Assembly: GCF_009604385.1 (NCBI RefSeq) | Contig: NZ_WEGJ01000013.1 | Coordinates: forward strand, 62,001-126,000 | Direction of reading: 5' to 3' | Source of the DNA: Streptomyces smaragdinus | Lineage (GTDB): Bacteria > Actinomycetota > Actinomycetes > Streptomycetales > Streptomycetaceae | DNA: 64,000 bases | Shown here: positions 41,162 through 49,681 of the stretch, in pieces | Numbering within the stretch: the first letter of the stretch is position 1 | Layout of the letters: the number at the start of each line of letters is the position of its first letter | The notes under the pieces: model-generated | The model's input: the letters and a program-made list of their open reading frames with translations, nothing else | Databases searched by the model: none | What the model was told of the DNA's origin: nothing | Made by a program: the position numbers and the translations under genes

Positions 41162-42973
41162 CTACGGCGTGACCACGGGGAACGCCGGGTCGGGTGTCTC
41201 CAGCAACGACAGCAGGGTGGCCAGCACACCCGGGTCCCCGGTGTGGGCGAGGCCGTCGAGGCCGCCGCCGGCGAGGACGCCGGGCAGTCGCTCCCGGGTG
41301 AGGGTGAGCGTGAGGTCCGCGTCGCCGCCGGGCTCCGCGGGGTGGTGGACCAGGACGCCGTTGGACAGGGTCGTGCGGTACGTCTCGTCGGGGGCGGTGA
41401 AGGTCCACAGGACGCTCAGGGCGTGGGGCCAGGCGCGGGGGCCGTCGATCCGGATCGCGAGGGCGTCGAAGAGCTGCTCCACGGTCAGGGCCGTGGCCAT
41501 GGCGGCGGGGGACACGGGCATCGGGGTGACGCCGGTGCGGAGTTCCCGGGCGGCCGTGAGATAGCTGTTGCGCCAGGTGCCGCATTCGGCGCCGTGGCCG
41601 AGGCGTTCGAAGACGTCGGCGAGGAGTGCGGTGGCGCCGGGGTGGGCGGGGTCGGCGAAGGTGGCGTGCTTGAGCAGCTGGGCCGCGAAGCGGAGGTCGC
41701 CGTCGGCCGCGTAGGCGCGGGCCTTGCCGACGACCGCGTCGACGCCGCCCATGCAGTCGGCGTAGCGGAGGGCGGACTCGGTGGGCGGGTGCTCCCAGAG
41801 GGAGGCGGGGTGGCCGTCGTACCAGCCCATGTAGCGCTGGTAGATCGCCTTGACGTTGTGGCTGACGGAGCCGTAGTAGCCGCGCGCGTGCCAGGCGCGG
41901 GCGAGTGGCGGCGGGAGCTCGAGCTCCTCGGCGATCTCGGTGCCGGTGAGGCCGCGGTTGAGCAGGCGGAGGGTCTGGTCGTGGAGGTAGCCGTAGAGGT
42001 CGCGCTGCTCCGACAGGAACCGGGTGAGGCGCCCGGTGCCCCAGGTGGGCCAGTGGTGGGAGGCGAACACGACGTCGGAGCCGGCGGCGTACAGGCCGAT
42101 CGCCTCGGTGAGGTAGTACGACCAGATCCGGGCGTCGCGGACCAGGGCGCCGCGCAGGGTGAGGATGTTGTGCAGCGTGTGGGTGGCGTTCTCCGCCATG
42201 CACAGGGCGCGGCGCTCGGGGAGATGGAAGTTCATCTCGGCCGGCGCCTCCGTGCCCGGCGTGAGCTGGAAGCGGAACAGCACGCCGTCCAGGCCCTCCT
42301 CCTGGCCTGTGCGGGTGATCTCCAGGGTGGGCGGGGGCAGGGAGGGCGTGCCGGAGGAGGCGGTGAAGCCCAGCCCGACGCCGATCAGCCCGCGCGGGCC
42401 CGGCTCCAGCCCGGCACCGGTGTGGTAGACGCCGCGGCGCAGCATCGCGGTGCCGGCGTAGACGTTCTCGGCGACGGCCTGCTCCATGAAGCCCCGCGGG
42501 GCGACGATCTCCACGTCGTCGTCCGGGCCGACGACCCCTTCGGTGCCGCCGAAGTGGTCGATGTGGGAGTGCGTGAACACCACCGCGGTGACCGGCCTCG
42601 GCCCCCGGTGCGCGCGGTAGAGGGCGAGCCCCTCGGCGGCGCACTCGGCGGAGATCAGCGGGTCGACGACGACCACGCCGCGCTCGCCCTCGACCAGGGT
42701 CATGTTCGACAGGTCGAAGCCCCGGATCTGGTACACCCCGCCGGTCACCTCGTACAGCCCGGCACGGGCGCACAGCCGGCTCTGCTGCCACAGCCCCGGA
42801 TGCGCGGTGTCCGGACACGGCTCCCGCAGGAACGCCGTCGCGCCGAAGTCCCACACGACCCGCCCGTCCGCCGCCGTGACCCGCTCCCGCGCCGGCCGCG
42901 CCACCAGCCCCCGGTCGGCGTCCTCGTCGTCGGCACGGTCGGCGGAGTCGGGGTCGGCGTCGGCACTGCTCAC
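41162..42973 (-). CDS. Alkyl sulfatase (SdsA-type metallo-beta-lactamase fold)
   Basis: Encodes 603 residues from GTG 42973, with GGAGG upstream. The catalytic MBL domain has VFTHSHIDHFGG (His135, His137, Asp139, His140) and later zinc ligands in AENATHTLHN and FASHHWPTWG. An alkyl-sulfatase dimerisation domain (MGWYDGHPASLWEHPP, AALLKH-type helices) and a C-terminal SCP2-like hydrophobic domain (LTLTLTRERLPGVLAG) complete the three-domain SdsA1 layout. There is no signal peptide, so it is cytosolic here. It hydrolyses alkyl sulfate esters such as SDS to alcohol and sulfate. Confidence 0.93.
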   Translation of the reverse strand: MSSADADPDSADRADDEDADRGLVARPARERVTAADGRVVWDFGATAFLREPCPDTAHPGLWQQSRLCARAGLYEVTGGVYQIRGFDLSNMTLVEGERGVVVVDPLISAECAAEGLALYRAHRGPRPVTAVVFTHSHIDHFGGTEGVVGPDDDVEIVAPRGFMEQAVAENVYAGTAMLRRGVYHTGAGLEPGPRGLIGVGLGFTASSGTPSLPPPTLEITRTGQEEGLDGVLFRFQLTPGTEAPAEMNFHLPERRALCMAENATHTLHNILTLRGALVRDARIWSYYLTEAIGLYAAGSDVVFASHHWPTWGTGRLTRFLSEQRDLYGYLHDQTLRLLNRGLTGTEIAEELELPPPLARAWHARGYYGSVSHNVKAIYQRYMGWYDGHPASLWEHPPTESALRYADCMGGVDAVVGKARAYAADGDLRFAAQLLKHATFADPAHPGATALLADVFERLGHGAECGTWRNSYLTAARELRTGVTPMPVSPAAMATALTVEQLFDALAIRIDGPRAWPHALSVLWTFTAPDETYRTTLSNGVLVHHPAEPGGDADLTLTLTRERLPGVLAGGGLDGLAHTGDPGVLATLLSLLETPDPAFPVVTP

Positions 42974-43090
42974 GGACGGACCTCCAGATCGGCCGGGGAC
43001 ATCCCGGCCCCGCCATCCTCGACCGCCCCCGGCTCCCGCGCCCGCCGGAACTGGGCCGGACGGGGGAGCGGCCGGGCGGGGACGGCCGGT

Positions 43091-43116
43091 GGCCCGCCGC
43101 CCCCCGACGGCGGGCC
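43091..43116 (-). terminator. Terminator after the MerR gene
   Basis: GGCCCGCCG / CGGCGGGCC, a 9-bp stem, 7 bp beyond the stop of the minus-strand MerR gene. Confidence 0.65.
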
Positions 43117-43122
43117 CGCCCC

Positions 43123-43884
43123 TCAGTCCCCGCTCAGCTCCCGTCCCGCGAACACCGCGATCGCGTCCCGCACGAACCGCGCCGTGCCCTCCCCGTGCCG
43201 GTCGTAGTTGCGGGCGAAGCGCGGGTCGTCCGCGTACATCTGACCCAGCCCCGTGAACGCCTCCGCCGTCGGGCGCCGCCCCTGCCAGCCGACGGCGACC
43301 CAGTCGTAGTGCCGCCGCACGATCGCCTGGACCTCCGGAGAGTCCGCCGCCCGCCCCTCGGCGCGGGCCGTCCCGTAGTCACGGGCGATGTCCAGATGCC
43401 TCTGCCGCAGCGCCTCCTTGTCCGCCTCCGTGAGCGAACGCCACCAGCGGTCCCCGCTGCGCCAGGCGTCCTGCCCCCAGCGCTCCGTCACCTCCTGTTC
43501 GTACCGCGAGTGGTCGAACCCGTCGAACATCTCCTCCGCCATGAGCGGTTCACCTCGTCCCGTCCGGTCCAGCGTGGTCCGTACCGAGGCGATCCGGCGC
43601 TCCAGCCGCTCCCGCTCCTGCTCGAGCAGGGCCAGATGGGTGCGCAGGGCCGACGGCGTGTCCTGCTCGCCGCGCAGCACCTCCGCGATCGCCGGCAGGC
43701 CCAGCCCCAGCTCCCGCAGGAGCAGGATCCGCTGCAGCCGGACGAGGGAGTCCTCGTCGTAGTAGCGGTATCCGTTGGCGCCGGTCCGGCTCGGGGGCAG
43801 CAGCCCCTTCTCGCCGTAGTGGCGCAGGGTGCGGCTGGTCGTCCCGGCCGCCCGGGCCAGCTCCTGGATCGACCACTCCGCCAC
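43123..43884 (-). CDS. MerR-family regulator with TipAS-type drug-binding domain
   Basis: Encodes 253 residues. GTG 43884 is chosen because AAAGGGG precedes it and the HTH starts immediately (WSIQELARAAGTTSRTLRHYGEKGLLPPSRTGANGYRYYDEDSLVRLQRILLLRELGLGLPAIAEVL). A dimerisation coiled coil (LLEQERERLERRIASVRTTLDR) follows, then a TipAS domain (MFDGFDHSRYEQEVTERWGQDAW, DWVAVGWQGRRPTAEAFTGLGQMYADDPRFARNYD). TipAL of S. lividans binds thiopeptide antibiotics through this domain and activates its own promoter. A similar broad drug-sensing role is expected. The adjacent PIG-L gene on the same strand may be a target. Confidence 0.94.
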   Translation of the reverse strand: MAEWSIQELARAAGTTSRTLRHYGEKGLLPPSRTGANGYRYYDEDSLVRLQRILLLRELGLGLPAIAEVLRGEQDTPSALRTHLALLEQERERLERRIASVRTTLDRTGRGEPLMAEEMFDGFDHSRYEQEVTERWGQDAWRSGDRWWRSLTEADKEALRQRHLDIARDYGTARAEGRAADSPEVQAIVRRHYDWVAVGWQGRRPTAEAFTGLGQMYADDPRFARNYDRHGEGTARFVRDAIAVFAGRELSGD

Positions 43885-43961
43885 CGCGCGCCCCTTTCCC
43901 GGTACGACTCGGTACGACAACCACGCTAGAAGTTGACGTTACGTAAAGGTCAAGCCCCGCC

Positions 43962-44729
43962 TCACCACCCCTGCGGATACAGCTCGAAGCCCACCGCCAG
44001 CTCCGTGCCCAGCTGCTCGCCGGCGCCCCGCAGCATCTGCTCGATGAACTCCCGCGCGTACTCCCGGGGCTCCTTCTCCACCCCCAGCCCCTCGATGTAC
44101 GCCCGGTGCTCCGCCAGCGACGCCACCGCCTTGGCATACGGATCGTCCGACACCCCCACCGCGTGCGTCGCCCGCGGCGAGCCCGCCACCGCCACCCAGC
44201 GCACCCCGCCCCAGGGCTCCAGCCCCTCCTCGGTCAGCTGCTCCGGGAAGATCCACCGGTTCCCCGCGCACCCCGCCGCGTCCAGCGTCGTACGGCCCAC
44301 CGCCCGGTGGTCCGGCGTGTTCCACGGGGAGCCCGGCCCGGGGCCCCAGGTGTCGTGGTGGTTCAGCGTGATCAGCAGCTCCGGCCGGTGCCGCCGGATC
44401 GCCCCGACCAGATCGCGGCGCAGCGCCACGCCCTCCTCGATCACCCCGTCCCGGTGGTCCAGGAACTCCACGGCGCGCACCCCGACCACCGCGCAGCTCG
44501 CCCGCTGCTCCTCCTCACGGACCCGCGTCGCCTCCGCCGGGGCCATCCCGTCGATGCCCGCCTCGCCGCGCGTCACGAGCAGATACGCGATCTCCTTGCC
44601 CTGATCCGCCCAGTGCGAGACCGCCGCCGCCGCTCCGTACTCCATGTCGTCCGGGTGCGCGACGATCGCCAGCGCCCGCTCCCAGTCCTCGGGCATCGTC
44701 TCCAGTGGTCCAGCCGTCGAAGTCGTCAT
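43962..44729 (-). CDS. PIG-L (LmbE)-family deacetylase
   Basis: Encodes 255 residues from ATG 44729 (MTTSTAGPLETMPEDW). The zinc-binding motif is AIVAHPDDMEYG (H-x-D-D). Further family features are VTRGEAGID, REEEQRASCAVVGV, FLDHRDGVIEE and NHHDTWGPG...NTPDHRAVG (third His ligand region). Relatives remove N-acetyl groups from GlcNAc-containing pseudo-disaccharides (mycothiol pathway MshB, Mca) or lipids. The substrate here is not evident, and the true MshB usually differs in context. It lies 77 bp upstream of the MerR gene on the same strand. Confidence 0.9.
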   Translation of the reverse strand: MTTSTAGPLETMPEDWERALAIVAHPDDMEYGAAAAVSHWADQGKEIAYLLVTRGEAGIDGMAPAEATRVREEEQRASCAVVGVRAVEFLDHRDGVIEEGVALRRDLVGAIRRHRPELLITLNHHDTWGPGPGSPWNTPDHRAVGRTTLDAAGCAGNRWIFPEQLTEEGLEPWGGVRWVAVAGSPRATHAVGVSDDPYAKAVASLAEHRAYIEGLGVEKEPREYAREFIEQMLRGAGEQLGTELAVGFELYPQGW

Positions 44730-44838
44730 GCCCGCAAGCGTGGCACAGCCCCCACCCGGTCGGATGGGGGCTGTGGACGGCGGCGGCGCTGTGGACAACG
44801 CCGCTACCCGGACGGGTGAGGCCGGACCGGCCCGCCGC

Positions 44839-46164
44839 CTACTTCAGACCGGAGTCCAGCGCGTTGATCAGCTCACCGTCGGCCGTGTCCCCGTCGAGCG
44901 ACCAGATCATCGCGCCGCCGAGCTTCAGGTCCTTGATGAACTTCGTCTTGGCCGTGACCACCTTCGGGTCGTCGTACGTCCAGAAGGTGTTCCCGTCGAA
45001 CAGCCACGCGTGACCGTTCGCGTCGTCCCGGTAGAGGGTGAACTCCCCGGCCGCCAGGCGCTGCTTGAGCACCTTGTAGTCCTCGGAGCCCGCCTCCCAC
45101 GTCGCGGGAGCCGCGGCCGCCGCGGGCTGCTGGTAGCCGTCGCCGCCACCGGTGACACCGGTCCAGCCGTGACCGTAGAACGGCACGCCCACCACGATCT
45201 TGCTCGCCGGGGCGCCCCGGCGCCGCCAGTCGTTCACCACCTGCTCCAGGCTGTCGTCGGGCGAGTGGATCGCCGACTGCTGGTTGGTGGTCTTCTCCCA
45301 CGGACCGTGCAGGTCGTAGCCCTGCAGATTGCCGAAGTCGAGCAGCTCGAAGACCTTGCGGGCCTCGATGCCGGCGTCGATCGCGGCGGCGTTCGCGGGC
45401 AGGAAGGCCGAGAGCTGGTAGTGCTTGTGCTGCCTGGCGCCCTCGACGTTCAGCTGCTTGCGGAACTCCGCGAGCATCGCCGTGAAGTTCTGCTTGTCCT
45501 CGGGGCGGTAGACGGTGTCGGCGTCGCCGGGCCAGTTCGGCCACTCCCAGTCGATGTCGATGCCGTCGAAGAGGCCCTTCGCGGAGCCCTTGCCGCCCTT
45601 GCCGTCGAGCAGCGGCAGGTTGCCCTTGATGTACAGGTCGACGCAGGACGCGACGAGCGCCTTGCGCTTCTCCGGGGTGGCCACGGCGTTCGAGAAGTTC
45701 GTCGACCAGGACCAGCCGCCCAGCGAGATGAGCACCTTGAGCTTCGGGTACTTGCGCTTCAGCTCACGCAGCTGGTTGAAGTTGCCGGCCAACTTCTGCT
45801 CGGCGGTGTCCGCGACACCGTCGACCGAGTTCTCGGCGTCCATCGGCCGCTGGTAGTCGGCCCACGGGTCGCCCTCGCCCGGGACGGGCTCGAGGAAGCA
45901 CTTGCCGTCGGCGTTGATGTTGCCGAACGCGTAGTTGAGGTGCGTCAGCTTCGCCGCCGTACCGCTGGTCACCAGGTCGTTGACCTGGAAGTCGCGGCCG
46001 TACACACCCCATTGGGTGAAGTATCCGACGCGCTTGTACGAGGCGGAGTCCCGCCCGCCGTGGCCGTCGTGGCCCCCGCCGCGGGCGTCGGCGATGGTCG
46101 GGGTGAGCACAACTGACAGGGCGCAGCCGGCGACGGCCAGCCGGCTGAGGAGTCTTCGGCGCAT
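44839..46164 (-). CDS. Secreted GH18 chitinase
   Basis: Encodes 441 residues from ATG 46164 (GGAAGCGAG upstream); ATG 46197 would extend the n-region. A signal peptide is followed by a short His/Gly-rich linker (ARGGGHDGHGGRD). The GH18 barrel has YFTQWGVYGRDF, KVLISLGGWSWSTNFS and the catalytic DGIDIDWEWPNWPG (DxxDxDxE, Glu proton donor). The insertion around QNFTAMLAEFRKQL... and the chain length suit subfamily A, ChiA-like exo/processive enzymes. No CBM is present, so it probably acts on soluble or amorphous chitin. A DasR-type site lies exactly in its promoter spacer. Confidence 0.96.
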   Translation of the reverse strand: MRRRLLSRLAVAGCALSVVLTPTIADARGGGHDGHGGRDSASYKRVGYFTQWGVYGRDFQVNDLVTSGTAAKLTHLNYAFGNINADGKCFLEPVPGEGDPWADYQRPMDAENSVDGVADTAEQKLAGNFNQLRELKRKYPKLKVLISLGGWSWSTNFSNAVATPEKRKALVASCVDLYIKGNLPLLDGKGGKGSAKGLFDGIDIDWEWPNWPGDADTVYRPEDKQNFTAMLAEFRKQLNVEGARQHKHYQLSAFLPANAAAIDAGIEARKVFELLDFGNLQGYDLHGPWEKTTNQQSAIHSPDDSLEQVVNDWRRRGAPASKIVVGVPFYGHGWTGVTGGGDGYQQPAAAAAPATWEAGSEDYKVLKQRLAAGEFTLYRDDANGHAWLFDGNTFWTYDDPKVVTAKTKFIKDLKLGGAMIWSLDGDTADGELINALDSGLK

Positions 46165-46232
46165 GGGCGCTCGCTTCCGTTGGTGAGACGGGGACATGGG
46201 AAGTCGGTGACGTCAGGGTCGTACTGCAGCGC

Positions 46233-46261
46233 ACCGTATTGGCCTAGACCAAAGTGGTCAA
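46233..46261 (-). promoter_or_regulatory. Promoter of the chitinase gene
   Basis: On the minus strand, TTGACC (46261-46256) and TACGGT (46238-46233) are separated by exactly 17 bp. The whole spacer is taken up by a DasR-type element. Confidence 0.75.
46239..46252. promoter_or_regulatory. DasR-responsive element (dre)-like palindrome in the chitinase promoter
   Basis: Minus strand TTGGTCTAGGCCAA differs by one base in the core from the TGGTCTAGACCA dre consensus. It lies between -35 and -10, so GlcNAc-phosphate-responsive DasR binding should block RNA polymerase. Confidence 0.8.
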
Positions 46262-46350
46262 GGGTTCCCGCGCACGGCCGCTTCCGGCGAGGCACGGCCA
46301 AACCGGACGTCATACCCTGAAACCGCTGTGACCAGGCCGAGGAGGTGTGC

Positions 46351-47685
46351 ATGCCCGCAGCGCTCGAACTGCACGAGCTGCTGGACGGCAACGACGTCCC
46401 CGGTATCCAGGCCTGGCTGGCGGATAACCCCCCGCACGTGATCGCCGACGAGGTGGCCCGCGCCGACGACGTACGCTCCGTGCTGCTCTTCCGGCTGCTG
46501 GACAAGGAGAGCGCGCACGAGGTCTTCGAGGAGCTCGACCGCGTCGACCAGCACAAGATCCTGGACGCCCTGCGCGACCAGACCTTCCGCGACATCGTCG
46601 AGGAGATGGACCCGGACGACCGGGCCCGCCTCCTCGGCGAGGCCCCCGCGAACTTCACCGCCCGGGTGCTCGCCGGCCTCAGCCCGCACGAGCGCTTCCT
46701 GACGGCGCAGCTGCTCGGCTACGAGCAGGACTCCGTCGGCCGCTACATGACGCCGGAGATGGTCCTGCTGAAGGAGCACTCCACGGTGGGGGAGGCGCTG
46801 GCCCGGGTCCGGGAGGCGGGCGCGCACGCGGAGACCATCTACACCCTGCCCGTCGCCGACTCCTCCCGCCGCCTCACGGGCATCGTCTCCCTGCGCGACC
46901 TGGTTCTCGCCGAGCCCGGCGAACCCCTGGCGGGACTGGTGGACACCGAGGTCGTACGGGCCCACGCCACCGACGAGGTGGAGGCCGCCGCCCGGCTGAT
47001 GCAGGACACGAACCTCCTGGACCTGCCCGTGGTCGACAGCGAGGACCGGGTCGTCGGCCTGCTCACCATCGACGACGCCCTCGAGGTGATCGAGGAGGCC
47101 GACACCGAGGACATCGCCCGGCAGTACGGCCAGAGCCCCGTCGAGGGGCACTACATGTCCGTCCGCGTGGTGACCCTCGCCCGCTCCCGGATCGTCTGGC
47201 TCTTCCTGCTGATCGTCGCGGCCACCATGACCGCGAAGGTGCTGCAGGTCTTTGAGGGCGAGCTGGAGCAGGCCACCCAGCTCGCCGTGTTCATCCCGCT
47301 GCTCGTCGGCACGGGCGGCAACGTCGGCGCGCAGGCGGCGACCGGCGCCGTGCGCGCGCTGGCGGTGGGCGAGCTGCGGCCCGGGGACGTGCTGCGGCTG
47401 GGCTGGCGCGAGGCCCGGGTGGGCTTTCTGCTGGGGCTGGGGCTGGCGATCGTCGGCTCGGTGCTGGCGACGGTCATGACCGACCGGGAGATCGCGCTGA
47501 CGGTGGCCCTGTCGATCATCGCGATCTGCGCCTGGGCGGCCGTGGTCGGCTCCGCGATGCCCCTGCTGGCCAAACAGGTGGGCATCGACCCGGCGGTGAT
47601 CTCGGCCCCGCTGGTCACCACGCTGGTCGACGCGACGGGTCTGGTGATCTACTTCCTGATCGCCCGCGTGGTGCTGGGACTCTGA
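46351..47685 (+). CDS. mgtE: MgtE-family magnesium transporter
   Basis: Encodes 444 residues; ATG 46351 has a near-perfect GAGGAGGTG 4 bp upstream. The cytosolic N domain (helical repeats: DEVARADDVRSVLLFRLLDKESAHEVFEELD) is at ~1-130. Two CBS domains follow (SVGRYMTPEMVLLKEHSTVGEAL, TEVVRAHATDEVEAAARLMQDTNLLDLPVVDSEDRVVGLLTIDDALEVI). The last ~170 residues are five TMs with the ion-path sequence PLLVGTGGNVGAQAATGAVRALA. MgtE is a Mg2+-gated Mg2+ channel/transporter. It is divergent from the chitinase gene; their promoters share a ~190-bp region. Confidence 0.96.
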   Translation: MPAALELHELLDGNDVPGIQAWLADNPPHVIADEVARADDVRSVLLFRLLDKESAHEVFEELDRVDQHKILDALRDQTFRDIVEEMDPDDRARLLGEAPANFTARVLAGLSPHERFLTAQLLGYEQDSVGRYMTPEMVLLKEHSTVGEALARVREAGAHAETIYTLPVADSSRRLTGIVSLRDLVLAEPGEPLAGLVDTEVVRAHATDEVEAAARLMQDTNLLDLPVVDSEDRVVGLLTIDDALEVIEEADTEDIARQYGQSPVEGHYMSVRVVTLARSRIVWLFLLIVAATMTAKVLQVFEGELEQATQLAVFIPLLVGTGGNVGAQAATGAVRALAVGELRPGDVLRLGWREARVGFLLGLGLAIVGSVLATVMTDREIALTVALSIIAICAWAAVVGSAMPLLAKQVGIDPAVISAPLVTTLVDATGLVIYFLIARVVLGL

Positions 47686-47808
47686 CGGCCTTACGGGACA
47701 GGGGTCGTGGCCTGCGCGGCCATACGGTCCGTAAATCTCACCCCCGAGCTTGCGGCGTCCATCACCGGTTGCCAAGCTCTTGCGGACTGTCAAGCTTTGG
47801 GAGCAGAT

Positions 47809-48561
47809 GTGCCGTTCGGTGAGCAGCCCGCCTATCTACGGGTGGCCGGTGACCTGCGCAGGAAGATCGTGGAGGGTGAGCTGCCGCCCCATTCCCGGCT
47901 GCCGTCCCAGGCGCGGATCCGCGCGGAGTACGGGGTCTCCGACACCGTGGCCCTCGAGGCGCGCAAGGTGCTGATGGCCGAGGGGCTGGTGGAGGGGCGC
48001 TCGGGCTCGGGGACGTACGTACGCGAGCATCCGGTGCCCCGGCGGATCGCCCGTAACGGCTACCGGACCATCGGCGACTCCTCGCCGTTCCGCCAGGAGC
48101 AGGCGGACGAGCGGCTGGCCGGCAGCTGGGAGTCGACCAGCCGGCAGGTCGCCGCGGACCGCGAGACGGCGAACCGGCTGTGCGTCGAGCCGGGCGAGCG
48201 GGTGATGCGCACCGAGTACGTGTTCCGTGCCGGGGGCGAGCCGGTGATGTGCTCGACCTCCCACGAACCCCTCGCCGTCACCGGCCGCACGCCCGTGATG
48301 CTGCCCGAGGAGGGTCCGCTGGCGGGGCGCGGGGTCGTCGACCGGATGGCCGCGATCGACGTGGTGGTCGACAACGTGCTGGAGGAGGTCTGGGCCCGCC
48401 CCGGCCTCGCGGAGGAGACCCTGGCGCTGGGGGGTATTCCCGGACAGCTGGTGCTGGTGGTGTCCCGGACGTTCTACGCGTCCGGCAGGCCGGTGGAGAC
48501 GGCCGACGTCGTGACCCTCGCCGAGCGCTACCGCGTCGCCTACCACCTGCCCGTGAAGTAA
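47809..48561 (+). CDS. GntR-family (HutC subfamily) regulator with UTRA domain
   Basis: Encodes 250 residues; GTG 47809 is chosen (GGGAG 4-8 bp upstream, wHTH follows at once). The winged HTH at ~8-72 is YLRVAGDLRRKIVEGELPPHSRLPSQARIRAEYGVSDTVALEARKVLMAEGLVEGRSGSGTYV. The UTRA ligand domain covers ~95-245 (RVMRTEYVFRAGGEPVMCSTSHEP, QLVLVVSRTFYASGRPVETADVVTLAERYRVAYHLPV). HutC-type regulators usually repress and respond to small carbon or nitrogen metabolites. The repeated CAAGCT motifs upstream (47773-47778 and 47791-47796) may form its operator. Confidence 0.93.
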   Translation: MPFGEQPAYLRVAGDLRRKIVEGELPPHSRLPSQARIRAEYGVSDTVALEARKVLMAEGLVEGRSGSGTYVREHPVPRRIARNGYRTIGDSSPFRQEQADERLAGSWESTSRQVAADRETANRLCVEPGERVMRTEYVFRAGGEPVMCSTSHEPLAVTGRTPVMLPEEGPLAGRGVVDRMAAIDVVVDNVLEEVWARPGLAEETLALGGIPGQLVLVVSRTFYASGRPVETADVVTLAERYRVAYHLPVK

Positions 48562-48638
48562 CGCTCCGCCGCTCCCGGGGGCCGCTCGTGTCCCTGTTCC
48601 CACGTTGGCAAACCCGTGTCTCAAACTGTTCGAACACG

Positions 48639-48667
48639 GTGACGATTAAGGCGCCGCTTTGTATAAA
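48639..48667 (+). promoter_or_regulatory. Candidate promoter for the SPOR-domain gene
   Basis: GGTGAC (48639-48644), 17-bp spacer, TATAAA (48662-48667). An unusually AT-rich -10 for this genome. CCGTGT/ACACGG (48614-48619, 48634-48639) form an inverted repeat just upstream. Confidence 0.4.
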
Positions 48668-48770
48668 CTCGTATCCGTCGCGTGAAGGCCGGGCGTAAGC
48701 TCTGGCATATGCGCATCAGGGGATCACGCCGCTTAGCCGCGCGTGCGGGAGAGTTGCCGGGGGACGGGCG

Positions 48771-48950
48771 ATGAGCGACGGATCGGCCCTGCCGTGGGCG
48801 GTGGTCCGCCAGGACGACAACGGCAACCGGTATCGCGTCGGCCGCTACGCCACCAAGGCGGAGGCCGAGCGGATAGCGGCCCGGTTCGAGAGCGGCGGGC
48901 ACAAGCAGCTCTATCTGGTGGAGCGCGTTCCCGACGGTTCGGGCGGCTGA
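48771..48950 (+). CDS. Small SPOR-domain-like protein
   Basis: Encodes 59 residues with GGGGGACGGG before ATG 48771. The sequence PWAVVRQDDNGNRYRVGRYATKAEAERIAARFESGGHKQLYLVERV has the length and strand-helix-strand order of a single SPOR-like module, without membrane anchor or signal. Similar free-standing ~60-residue proteins are common in Streptomyces. Peptidoglycan binding cannot apply unless it is exported by another route, so the role is unknown. Codon bias clearly supports coding. Confidence 0.85.
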   Translation: MSDGSALPWAVVRQDDNGNRYRVGRYATKAEAERIAARFESGGHKQLYLVERVPDGSGG

Positions 48951-49072
48951 TACCGCCCGAACGCCCCTGTTTACCCCCTCGTCACACTCGGCGTCCGGTC
49001 TGTCCCGGAATTGTTACCGACGTCCCGTGAGAAACGTCTCAAATCGGGTATCTCATAACTAATCCCCCGATT

Positions 49073-49546
49073 GTGGACAGGGATGTGGTCGGCGTGACAC
49101 AAGCCGCTGATGCAGCGGAATCCTCATACGCAATCCGCGCCGCCCTGGTGCCCCCGGACGGACCCGTCGAGTGGTCCTTCCCCGCGGACCCGGGAGCGGT
49201 GCGCACGGCCCGCGCGGTGGTCCGCGAGACCCTGCGCAGCTGGCAGCTCGACCTCCTCACCGATCTGACGGTCCTCCTCGTCAGCGAGCTGGTCACCAAC
49301 TCCCTGCGCTACGCCGACGGCCCCATCGGCGTCCGCCTCACCTGCCTCGCCGCGGGCCCCCTTCCCGCCGCCCTGCGGGTCGAGGTCTCCGACCCCCTGC
49401 CCGACCTGCCGTGTCTGCGCGTCGCCGGACCGGGCGACGAGGGCGGCCGCGGACTCCAGCTCGTCGCCGGTACCGCCCGCAGCTGGGGATCACGTTCGGG
49501 TGTCGTAGGCAAAACGGTGTGGTTCGAGCTCCCCCTGGCTGGTTAG
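49073..49546 (+). CDS. ATP-binding regulatory protein (HATPase_c_2, anti-sigma factor-like)
   Basis: Encodes 157 residues from GTG 49073; GTG 49085 or 49094 are alternatives. N-box: VLLVSELVTNSLRYADGP; D-box: LRVEVSDPLPD; G-box: DEGGRGLQLVAGTARSWGSR...GKTVWFELPL. This is the RsbW/SpoIIAB-type GHKL domain that can bind a sigma factor or its antagonist. The C-terminal half is strikingly like the last domain of the SpoIIE-type protein 135 bp downstream, so the two probably share a signalling pathway and a duplication origin. Confidence 0.9.
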   Translation: MDRDVVGVTQAADAAESSYAIRAALVPPDGPVEWSFPADPGAVRTARAVVRETLRSWQLDLLTDLTVLLVSELVTNSLRYADGPIGVRLTCLAAGPLPAALRVEVSDPLPDLPCLRVAGPGDEGGRGLQLVAGTARSWGSRSGVVGKTVWFELPLAG

Positions 49547-49681
49547 AAGAAGGGGGGAGCGGCTGACCCTGGCCGGCTCCGGGAACCAAGCGCAGTACGG
49601 GGGCATGTTCTGAATGGCCGTTCCTGTCGCATACTCGGGCCTACGCGTACCCGGAGCAGGAAGAGCAAAGGGGGAGGTCGC

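Noticed and set aside
48614..48639. TGTTCGAACA / CCGTGT-ACACGG as a LexA (SOS) box
   Set aside because: The centre TTCGAA is close to actinobacterial SOS boxes, but the flanks and spacing do not match and the downstream SPOR-like gene is not a known SOS gene.
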